Shown here: positions 15,491 through 21,569 of the stretch, in pieces
Numbering within the stretch: position 1 is the stretch's first letter
Layout of the letters: the number at the start of each line of letters is the position of its first letter
Assembly (NCBI GenBank): GCA_035642095.1
Contig: DASQTB010000105.1
Location: 1-22,616 of the forward strand
From: DASQTB01 sp035642095
Lineage (GTDB): Bacteria; Actinomycetota; UBA4738; CALAEC01
Reading direction: 5' to 3'
DNA length: 22,616 nucleotides
The notes under the pieces: model-generated
Seen by the model: only the letters and a program-made list of their open reading frames with translations
What the model was told of the DNA's origin: nothing
Database searches by the model: none
Position numbers and translations under genes: made by a program

Positions 15491-16183
15491 CTACTTGATG
15501 TCGAGCAGCTTCTCCCGCACTGCGTAGATCACGGCCTCCATCCGGGAGTGGAGCTGCAGCTTCTCCAGGATGTTGCGGATGTGATTCTTGACCGTGTTCT
15601 CGGAGATGAAGAGCTGCTGGGCGATCTCTCGATTGCCCATCCCCTGGGCGACCAGGCGGAGCACCTGCAGCTCACGGTCCGTCAGACGCGGCGGAGCCAG
15701 AGGCGGGCGGTCCTCCGCCCGCTTGGTCATGGCCTGGAACTCGTTGAGGAGCTTGGCGGCCATGGCCGGGGAGATCCTGGAATGACCGGCCACCACCGAC
15801 CGAACCGCCTCGGCCACCTCCTCGGTGGAGATCTCCTTCAGAAGGTAGCCGGAAGCCCCGGCTTTGATCGAGTCGTACAGGTCGGCCTCCTCATCGCTGT
15901 TGGTCAGGACCAGGATCTTGACGTGCGGGAGCAGCTCCTTGATCCGTTTGGTGGCCTCGATGCCGGTCCGGCGAGGCATCCGGACGTCCATGAGGACCAC
16001 ATCAGGCATCAGCTCCATAGCCCGTTCGACGGCCTGCTGACCGTCGAAGGCCTCACCGATCACCTCGATGTCCTGCTCCTTCTGGAGGACCATCTCCAGG
16101 CCGCGACGGAACAGGGCATGGTCGTCCGCGATGAGGACCCTGAGGTTGTCGCCCCCGTCTGGTCTGGCGGGCTCATCGCTCAC
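15491..16183 (-). CDS. NarL/LuxR-family response regulator
   Basis: The 230-aa protein has an N-terminal receiver domain (about residues 14-130) with the acidic pair in LIADDHALFRRGLEMVLQ, the phosphoacceptor Asp66 in DVVLMDVRMPRRTG, the threonine/serine position in ILVLTNSDE and the lysine in GYLLKEIS. A LuxR-type HTH follows (about 165-225: LTDRELQVLRLVAQGMGNRE, then SENTVKNHIRNILEKL). All key residues are present, so it should be a phosphorylation-dependent DNA-binding regulator. No histidine kinase is in the window, so the partner is elsewhere. It starts at GTG 16183, four bases after the hpf stop, so it is probably co-transcribed with hpf. Confidence 0.94.
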   Translation of the reverse strand: MSDEPARPDGGDNLRVLIADDHALFRRGLEMVLQKEQDIEVIGEAFDGQQAVERAMELMPDVVLMDVRMPRRTGIEATKRIKELLPHVKILVLTNSDEEADLYDSIKAGASGYLLKEISTEEVAEAVRSVVAGHSRISPAMAAKLLNEFQAMTKRAEDRPPLAPPRLTDRELQVLRLVAQGMGNREIAQQLFISENTVKNHIRNILEKLQLHSRMEAVIYAVREKLLDIK

Positions 16184-16187
16184 ATCG

Positions 16188-16547
16188 TCACTCCGGCTCG
16201 CGGGGGGAAGCGCGGCGCGATTTTACCCTGGATGCCCAGGTCAGGAGCCTGCTTCGGCGCTTCCGGCGGTTCTCGGAGATCTGGCGCTCCAGCCGGTCGA
16301 TCAGGCGGTCGACGGCTGCCTCGATGTCGTTCCCGGTGGCCGTGGCCCGGAACGTGCGTCGGCCCGCCCTGGCCGCAGCCTCGACCCGATGGCCGCCCCC
16401 GATCCGTCCCCGTGTTTCCCGAATCACCTCCAGCTCGACGCGGTCCAGCGTGCCGTCGAACCGTTCGAGACGGGCCAGCTTGCGCTGGACACGGTCTCGC
16501 GTCGCACCGCCCAGCTTCTCACCCCTGCCCTTCACCACGAGGTCCAT
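16188..16547 (-). CDS. hpf: ribosome hibernation-promoting factor, short HPF/RaiA type
   Basis: HPF/RaiA proteins bind the 30S decoding region and inactivate ribosomes in stationary phase or stress. The 119-aa product has the alpha/beta domain: MDLVVKGRGEKLGGATRDRV, KLARLERFDGTLDRVELEVI, and FRATATGNDIEAAVDRLIDR. It then ends in a basic tail. It lacks the C-terminal dimerisation domain of long HPF, so on sequence it is the short form. ATG 16547 is supported by GAGAGGAG upstream, one of the clearer Shine-Dalgarno sites here. The 170 bases upstream are noncoding and hairpin-rich, which suggests post-transcriptional control. Confidence 0.92.
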   Translation of the reverse strand: MDLVVKGRGEKLGGATRDRVQRKLARLERFDGTLDRVELEVIRETRGRIGGGHRVEAAARAGRRTFRATATGNDIEAAVDRLIDRLERQISENRRKRRSRLLTWASRVKSRRASPREPE

Positions 16548-16577
16548 GGGCGCTCCTCTCGAGGTCCGGAACGGATC

Positions 16578-16604
16578 GGGGGACCGAGACGTGCCCGGTC
16601 CCCC
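16578..16604 (-). repeat. strong inverted repeat in the hpf leader
   Basis: GGGGGACC (16578-16585) and GGTCCCCC (16597-16604) form an eight-pair stem with an 11-base loop, about 30 bases upstream of the hpf ATG. There is no T-run after it on the minus strand, so a standard Rho-independent terminator is unlikely; a leader hairpin or the 3' end of the upstream RNA element is more plausible. Confidence 0.7.
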
Positions 16605-16624
16605 GAGGTCCCCGCCTGGCTGAC

Positions 16625-16850
16625 CTGGTCTTTGCCCCCACACCCGCCTGCTGAGGTGGTCGCCGCTCGAAGGACGGCTTCGCACCTTCTCCCGGCTCGG
16701 GGCCGAGGCAGGACTTACATCTAAGCCGCACCATGCTCAGCAACCAATGGTCGCCTTACGTGGGTCGTTTCGCCCGCGGCTGGCATCGACTTCCGGGGGA
16801 CGATCCCCCGGGCAACCACAGACCCAGGCGTGGGCCCGGACCTATGGTAC
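16625..16850 (-). ncRNA. candidate raiA-motif structured RNA between comF and hpf
   Basis: This stretch has successive hairpins: GGCCCA-CGCC-TGGGTC (16836-16821), CCGGGGGA-TCG-TCCCCCGG (16811-16793), GCGACC-ATT-GGTTGC (16754-16740) and CTGAGC-(8)-GCTTAG just after. Single-stranded-looking purine-rich stretches such as GGGCGAAACGACCCACGTAA lie between them. It overlaps the atypical tail of the comF frame and precedes hpf (a raiA homologue). The raiA motif RNA was described from Firmicutes and Actinobacteria, often next to raiA and comFC, so location and structure both fit. I cannot align it to the published consensus here, and the boundaries are approximate. Its function would be unknown to poorly known. 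Confidence 0.5.
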
Positions 16851-17566
16851 TCGCGCCGCCCGGCTGGTTCCAAGTCGGGGCGTCGGCCCACGCATCGAGC
16901 CGGAACGGGGCCGCCCAGGGAGCGGGCCCCGGCCAGAACCGCTACCCGGCGGGCCCCGCCTCGCTTCAGCGTGGCCGCCCCCGCCGCCGCGGTGGCCCCG
17001 GTGGTGAGGACGTCGTCAACCAGGAGCACGCGATCCGGGACCTCGCCCACCACCACGAACGCATCCTGCAAGGCCCGACGCCGCTCCACACCGCTCTTTC
17101 GAGCCTGCGCCTCGGTCTCCCGGGCCCGCCGCAGGAGACCGCGGCGGGGAAGCTCGAGGCGCTTCCCGAGAGCGGCAGCCATCACCTCCGCCTGGTCGAA
17201 CCCTCGCCGCCGGCGGCGCCGCCTCGACAGCGGAACCCAGGTGATCACGTCGGTCCGGAGCTCATCCCAGACCTCGGCCATCGCTCCGGCCAGATGGCCG
17301 GCCAGGGCGTGCCATCCGGAGAACTTCATCCCCCGGATGGCGTCCGCCATCGGTCCGTCGTACAGGAACGGCGCCCGGACCGAGTCGATCACCCGAGGCG
17401 GACAGTCCACACACCCCTCGATCGGCTCCTCCCACGGCCGCCCGCACCGAGAGCACCACGGCGGCGTGATGACGCCGACCCGGTCCGTGCACTCTCCGCA
17501 CAACGGCCATCCCGGCGCGCCACACGCCGCACAGCTCGGCGGCAAGAGGGCGTCGATCAGGGCCAT
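16721..17566 (-). CDS. comF: ComF-family phosphoribosyltransferase-like protein (3' end uncertain)
   Basis: The N-terminus has a double zinc ribbon (PPSCAACGAPGWPLCGECTD, then WCSRCGRP and CVDCP). A phosphoribosyltransferase fold follows, with ITWVPLSRRRRRRRGFDQAE and the PRPP loop RVLLVDDVLTTGATAAAGAA. ComF relatives are needed for DNA uptake in naturally competent bacteria; the role in actinobacteria is unclear. The family usually ends soon after the PRPP region, at about 220-240 residues. Here the frame runs to 281 aa with an unconvincing tail after VAVLAGARSL that reads through the candidate RNA. Shifted frames would stop at 16842 or 16756. The start at ATG 17566 is typical, and the upstream gene ends 35 bases before it. 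Confidence 0.85.
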   Translation of the reverse strand: MALIDALLPPSCAACGAPGWPLCGECTDRVGVITPPWCSRCGRPWEEPIEGCVDCPPRVIDSVRAPFLYDGPMADAIRGMKFSGWHALAGHLAGAMAEVWDELRTDVITWVPLSRRRRRRRGFDQAEVMAAALGKRLELPRRGLLRRARETEAQARKSGVERRRALQDAFVVVGEVPDRVLLVDDVLTTGATAAAGAATLKRGGARRVAVLAGARSLGGPVPARCVGRRPDLEPAGRREYHRSGPTPGSVVARGIVPRKSMPAAGETTHVRRPLVAEHGAA

Positions 17567-17601
17567 GGCCGGACGGTACGCGGGGGCACCGACACGAAGA
17601 G

Positions 17602-18270
17602 CTATGGAAGGTCCACCGAGGCCGCGTCCCGGTCCCGTCCACGGATCAGCTCCAGATCGAGCTGGCGGGTTGCGCGGGGGAGGGGCCGGGTCACCGTGGT
17701 GCGAAGGCCCGTCTTCGGGTCGTCGGATGACTCCACCACGGGGAGGCGCCGTCTTCCCGCGGCCACCTTCAGGTCGACGTCCGCACCTATGGGAGGGCGC
17801 CACCGGATCTCGGTCCGGTCCGCCTTCGATTGGATCCGCTCGACGACGGCGCCGCCCACCTTCAGGTTCGGCTTCAGGTCGACCCGGCGGACCTCCTCGG
17901 CGGGCCAGGGCACCCCGAAGCGCTTCCCTCCACCTTCCGGCCCGGTAAGTTCCCGGCCGCCGTCGACCTCGACGTCGGCCAGGACACAGAACCAGCCCGG
18001 ACCGAGCTCCGTGAATGGAACGTCGAACGGCAGCAGGACCTCCCTGTGCGGCGCAACGTCGAAGGTGGTCCGCTCGACCGGCGCCCGATGCACCTCCTTC
18101 GACACGTCGTGGGCCTGGACGACCCGCACGGCCAGGAGCCGGATCTGGTGCGGCTCACGGTCGAGAGCCCGGACGACCACGGCTCCCCGCACGGAGGCCG
18201 GGAACCGTTCGAACACCGTGCCGACCGAGACCGGAGGGGTCGGCTCGTCCGTCAGGTCCCGTGCTCCCAT
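17602..18270 (-). CDS. conserved-looking hypothetical protein, 222 aa
   Basis: I do not recognise this protein. It has no signal peptide or transmembrane segment and looks beta-rich, with alternating hydrophobic residues (RGAVVVRALDREPHQIRLLA, GPGWFCVLADVEVDGG) and a basic C-terminal third (RTEIRWRPPIGADVDLKVA, then AGRRRLP). Codon and base use match its neighbours, so it is likely a real gene. ATG 18270 overlaps the 3' end of ahcY by 19 bases; a later GTG at about 18225 is possible. It occupies the place between ahcY and comF that mtrA-mtrB-lpqB hold in mycobacteria, but shows no similarity I can see to any of those. Confidence 0.65.
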   Translation of the reverse strand: MGARDLTDEPTPPVSVGTVFERFPASVRGAVVVRALDREPHQIRLLAVRVVQAHDVSKEVHRAPVERTTFDVAPHREVLLPFDVPFTELGPGWFCVLADVEVDGGRELTGPEGGGKRFGVPWPAEEVRRVDLKPNLKVGGAVVERIQSKADRTEIRWRPPIGADVDLKVAAGRRRLPVVESSDDPKTGLRTTVTRPLPRATRQLDLELIRGRDRDAASVDLP

Positions 18271-19508
18271 GACGATAGATAGGTCCTCTGCTCGTCCGTC
18301 AGCTCGTCGATCTCGATGCCCATGGACTGGAGCTTCAGCCGGGCGACCTCGTCGTCGATGTCACCGGGGACCGTGTGGACCGTGTTCTCCAGACCCCCCG
18401 ACTGCTTCACGATCCACTCCACGCAGAGGGCCTGGTTGGCGAAGGACATGTCCATCACCGCGGCGGGATGTCCTTCGGCCGCGGCCAGGTTCACCAGGCG
18501 TCCCTCCGCCAGCAGGTGGATGCGCCGGCCATCGGGCATGCGGTACTCGTCGACATAGTCGCGGAGCCGGCGCCGCTCCACCGCCAGCGCCTCCAAGGCC
18601 TCCTTGTCGATCTCCACATCGAAGTGTCCCGAGTTGGCCAAGACCGCGCCGTCCTTCATCGCCTCCAGATGCTCCTCGGCGATCACGCTGGTGTCGCCGG
18701 TCACCGTGACGAACACCTCGCCGACGCGGGCGGCCTCGCGGATCGACATGACCTGGTAGCCCTCCATGGCCGCCTCCAGGGCCACCACCGGGGAGACCTC
18801 GGTGATCACCACCCGAGCGCCCATCCCCCGGGCCCGGGAGGCCACGCCCCGGCCGCACATCCCGTATCCGCACACCACCACGACTCTCCCGGCCAGAAGC
18901 AGGTTGGTGGCCCGGACGATGCCGTCGATGGTCGACTGGCCCGTCCCGAACCGGTTGTCGAAAAGGTGCTTCGTCCGGGCGTCGTTGACGGCCACGATCG
19001 GGTAGCCCAGCCTGCCGTCGGCGGCCATGGCCCGCAGCCGGATCACTCCGGTCGTCGTCTCCTCGGTTCCTCCGATCACCTCTCCCAGCTGATCCTGCCG
19101 CTCCCGATGGAGGACCGAGACCAGGTCCGCACCGTCGTCCATGGTGATCTGGGGATGGTGGTCCAGGACGGCCCGGATGTGGCCGTAGTACACCTCGTTG
19201 TCCTCGCCCTTGATCGCGTAGGCGTTGATCTGGTCCTGCTCGCACAAGGCGGCGGCCACGTCGTCCTGGGTGGACAACGGGTTCGAGGCGCACACCACCA
19301 CCTGTGCCCCTCCCGCCTTCAGCGTCCCCAGCAGGTTGGCCGTCTCGGTGGTCACGTGGAGGCAGGCGGCCACCCGGATCCCCTGGAGAGGCTGCTCCTT
19401 CTCGAAGCGTTCCCGGATCAGCGCCAGAACCCTCATCTCCCTGGAAGCCCAATCGATGCGGTCCCGGCCCTTCTCCGCCAGCCCGATGTCCCTCACGTCG
19501 CAGTCCAT
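18252..19508 (-). CDS. ahcY: adenosylhomocysteinase (S-adenosyl-L-homocysteine hydrolase)
   Basis: AhcY splits S-adenosylhomocysteine into adenosine and homocysteine using tightly bound NAD, clearing the product of SAM-dependent methylation. The 418-aa product has ACLHVTTETANLLGTLKAGG near the N-terminus, the catalytic NDARTKHLFDNRFGTGQSTI block, and the NAD-binding GYGMCGRGVASRARGMGARV. The C-terminus carries HTVPGDIDDEVARLKLQSMG. It is the shorter form without the internal insertion of the eukaryote-like enzymes, ending in SSWEHGT instead of the usual Lys-Tyr-Arg-Tyr tail. ATG 19508 is preceded by GAGAGGG. It follows purine nucleoside phosphorylase by ten bases, a sensible pairing because adenosine products enter purine salvage. 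Confidence 0.97.
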   Translation of the reverse strand: MDCDVRDIGLAEKGRDRIDWASREMRVLALIRERFEKEQPLQGIRVAACLHVTTETANLLGTLKAGGAQVVVCASNPLSTQDDVAAALCEQDQINAYAIKGEDNEVYYGHIRAVLDHHPQITMDDGADLVSVLHRERQDQLGEVIGGTEETTTGVIRLRAMAADGRLGYPIVAVNDARTKHLFDNRFGTGQSTIDGIVRATNLLLAGRVVVVCGYGMCGRGVASRARGMGARVVITEVSPVVALEAAMEGYQVMSIREAARVGEVFVTVTGDTSVIAEEHLEAMKDGAVLANSGHFDVEIDKEALEALAVERRRLRDYVDEYRMPDGRRIHLLAEGRLVNLAAAEGHPAAVMDMSFANQALCVEWIVKQSGGLENTVHTVPGDIDDEVARLKLQSMGIEIDELTDEQRTYLSSWEHGT

Positions 19509-19518
19509 GCCGTCCCTC

Positions 19519-20334
19519 TCATATCTCCGGTACCAGACGGACCAGGAGCTCGCCCAGCCGGCCGGCGAACTCCCCGGCCACCTCGGTCACCTCCCGGTGG
19601 GCCACCCCGGCGCCGATCACGTTCGTCACGCAGAACAGCCCCAAGCATCGCATGCCCAGGGCGGCCGCCACCGTGGCCTCCGGCACCACCGACATCCCGA
19701 CCACCGTCGCTCCGGCGCGGCGGAGGAACTCGTTCTCGGCTTGGGTCTCGTAGGTCGGCCCCGGCATCGCGGCGTAGATCCCGTGGGCCGCGGGGATGCC
19801 GAGCTCCTCGGCCTGGCCCAGAGCCTGCTCCGCCAGGACGCCGTCGTACGCGTTCGTCATGTCGACGAAGGGCGGCCTCCCCTCGGCGTCGCGCCAGGAC
19901 CGAAGGGGGTTCTCGCCCAGGAAGTTCAAGTGGTCCGACCCGACGACCAGCGACCCCGGCTCCAAGTGCGCGTCGAGGGCGCCGACGGCCGCCGTGACGA
20001 TCAGCGTGGAGGCGGTCATCTCTGCGGCGAGCCTGGCCGGGAGAGTGACCACGCTCATCGGGTGGCCCTCGTAGAGGTGCACCCGCCCCAGGAAGACGGC
20101 CACCGGGACGCCGGCCAGGATACCCAGCACCAGCCGCCCGGCGTGACCGGGAACCGTGGGTGGAGGGAACCCCGGAAGGTCCTGGTACGACAGCTCGGCC
20201 CGGCGGTCCATGCCGTCGACCGCCCCTCCCAGCCCCGAGCCGAGGATGATGGCCACCGAGGGGCGAAGGTCCGTCGCCGCCCGGACCTTCTCAGCGGCCT
20301 CCGGGGCCCGGTCGTCGGGGGGACCGGCGATCAC
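19519..20334 (-). CDS. purine nucleoside phosphorylase (trimeric PNP/MTAP family)
   Basis: The 271-aa protein cleaves purine nucleosides with phosphate to base and ribose-1-phosphate. Motifs in order: SVAIILGSGLGGAVDGM (phosphate loop), PGHAGRLVLG, GRVHLYEGHPM, VVGSDHLNFLGENPL, FVDMTNAYD, GIYAAMPGPTYETQAENEFL, GMSVVPE and CVTNVIGAG. The ILGSGLG start, MTNAYD and the conserved asparagine in VTNVIG favour inosine/guanosine-type PNP (punA-like) over methylthioadenosine phosphorylase. GTG 20334 overlaps the upstream stop (GTGA) and gives the usual family length; longer in-frame extensions run into the upstream gene. The ahcY gene follows after ten bases. Confidence 0.92.
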   Translation of the reverse strand: MIAGPPDDRAPEAAEKVRAATDLRPSVAIILGSGLGGAVDGMDRRAELSYQDLPGFPPPTVPGHAGRLVLGILAGVPVAVFLGRVHLYEGHPMSVVTLPARLAAEMTASTLIVTAAVGALDAHLEPGSLVVGSDHLNFLGENPLRSWRDAEGRPPFVDMTNAYDGVLAEQALGQAEELGIPAAHGIYAAMPGPTYETQAENEFLRRAGATVVGMSVVPEATVAAALGMRCLGLFCVTNVIGAGVAHREVTEVAGEFAGRLGELLVRLVPEI

Positions 20335-21398
20335 GGGCCGGCCTCCGCCAGCCGTTCCTTCACCCGGTTCAGCGCATCCATCGCCGCTGGATCGATGCCC
20401 CGAGCCAGGGCGTGATACGAGCTGGCCAGGTCGCCCAGCAGCGCCAGGGACAGCCCTCGGGCCAGGGGCGTGTCTCCTCGGGCCCAAACCTCTCGCCACT
20501 CGAGACCCGAGTCCGCGAGCTCGTCCAGCGTGGCGTCGAGCCGGCGCTGGACCCGCTCGTGTTCTCCTTCCTCACGCAGGATCACCAGGCAAAAGTCGGC
20601 TCCTCGCGTCGAGGTCCACCCCACGACCTCGTGATGGTCGAGCTCGGGGAGCTCGGAGGCGAACGACGGAACCTCGGCGTTCTCGTTGAACGCCGTCTTC
20701 CACCGCCACGCCGCCGCTCCGCTCACGCCCTCCGACCCCCACGCCACGGGGATCCGGTCGCCGACCCATTCCGCTACCGCTTTGGCCTCGTTGGAGGACG
20801 TCGGAGCGTCCTGCCCCCACTCCTCGGCCGCCGCGTCGAGCGTGGCCGCAGCGCCGGCGAGGTCCTCATCGACGCCGGCCACCACACCGGCCGCCCCGAG
20901 AGCTCCCAGCACGCCGCCGACCAGCGAGCCGAGACCGGCCCTGGGGACGGGGGCTTCGGCCGGGATGCGAACAAGGGGGACGTCCGCGTCCGCGGCCCGT
21001 TTCGCCAACCGACCGCCGCCGCACACGGCCACCACCGAGCAGCCCCGCCCCCTGGCGGCATCGAACGCGGCCAGCGTCTCCTCGGTCTCCCCCGAGTAGG
21101 AGACGCAGACCGCGAGGTCCTCTTCCCCGTAGCCGGCCGGGACAAGGTAGCCCCGGAGGGTGACCATGGGGAGGCGGACCCGGTCGGCGAACGCGGCCGC
21201 AACCACGTCCCCGGCCGCCGCCGAGCCGCCCATGGCCAGGAACGCCACGGACCGGGCCTCGCCGGCGAAGGGGATGGCGGCTCGGCGAGCCCCGGCATAC
21301 GCCTGGCGCAGCTGCCACCCCATCGCTTCGAACGCAGCGAGCATGCCCCGGGGGTCTGCCGCCTTCAGGGCGACGCCGTCATCGAGGACGCTCCTCAC
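20331..21398 (-). CDS. SIS-domain sugar isomerase, bifunctional phosphoglucose/phosphomannose isomerase type
   Basis: The 355-aa protein has paired SIS domains in the layout of the bifunctional PGI/PMI family. Key blocks are FLAMGGSAAAGDVVAAAFAD, CVSYSGETEETLAAFDAARG (phosphate-binding SYSGxT), WRWKTAFNENAEVPSFASEL and LDHHEVVGW, the last including the family's catalytic glutamate and histidine region. It should interconvert glucose-6-, fructose-6- and mannose-6-phosphate, feeding the phosphomannomutase two genes upstream. In mycobacteria the equivalent position holds a TobH-like SIS protein beside manA; no manA is present here, so this gene may cover both steps. It starts at GTG 21398, overlapping the zinc-ribbon stop by four bases. 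Confidence 0.85.
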   Translation of the reverse strand: MRSVLDDGVALKAADPRGMLAAFEAMGWQLRQAYAGARRAAIPFAGEARSVAFLAMGGSAAAGDVVAAAFADRVRLPMVTLRGYLVPAGYGEEDLAVCVSYSGETEETLAAFDAARGRGCSVVAVCGGGRLAKRAADADVPLVRIPAEAPVPRAGLGSLVGGVLGALGAAGVVAGVDEDLAGAAATLDAAAEEWGQDAPTSSNEAKAVAEWVGDRIPVAWGSEGVSGAAAWRWKTAFNENAEVPSFASELPELDHHEVVGWTSTRGADFCLVILREEGEHERVQRRLDATLDELADSGLEWREVWARGDTPLARGLSLALLGDLASSYHALARGIDPAAMDALNRVKERLAEAGP

Positions 21399-21568
21399 TC
21401 CGGCTTGATCGCCTCGTCGATGAGCATCACGGGGATGTCATCGCGAACGGGGTACCGGTACCGACATCGTCCGACACACACGATCTCCTGGTCATCCTCC
21501 CGGTACTCCACGTCTCCCCGACAGTTGGGGCAGATCAGGATGTCGAGCAGCTCCTTGTCCAGTGCCAC
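21395..21568 (-). CDS. Trm112-family small zinc-ribbon protein
   Basis: This 57-aa protein reads VALDKELLDILICPNCRGDV from GTG 21568, continues with a second cysteine pair CVGRC about 20 residues later, and ends YPVRDDIPVMLIDEAIKPE. CPxC, then a Cys pair, then YPVRDxIPVML is the signature of the Trm112/UPF0434 family, whose eukaryotic members activate methyltransferases; the bacterial role is largely unknown. It has a good ribosome site (AGAGGAG seven bases upstream). It starts one base after the phosphomannomutase stop and its own stop overlaps the isomerase start (GTGA). Confidence 0.9.
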   Translation of the reverse strand: MALDKELLDILICPNCRGDVEYREDDQEIVCVGRCRYRYPVRDDIPVMLIDEAIKPE

Positions 21569-21569
21569 G

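Noticed and set aside
16733..18709. A 658-codon plus-strand open frame
   Set aside because: Arginine/proline-rich composition typical of a GC-rich shadow frame; it covers comF, the hypothetical gene and part of ahcY in antisense.
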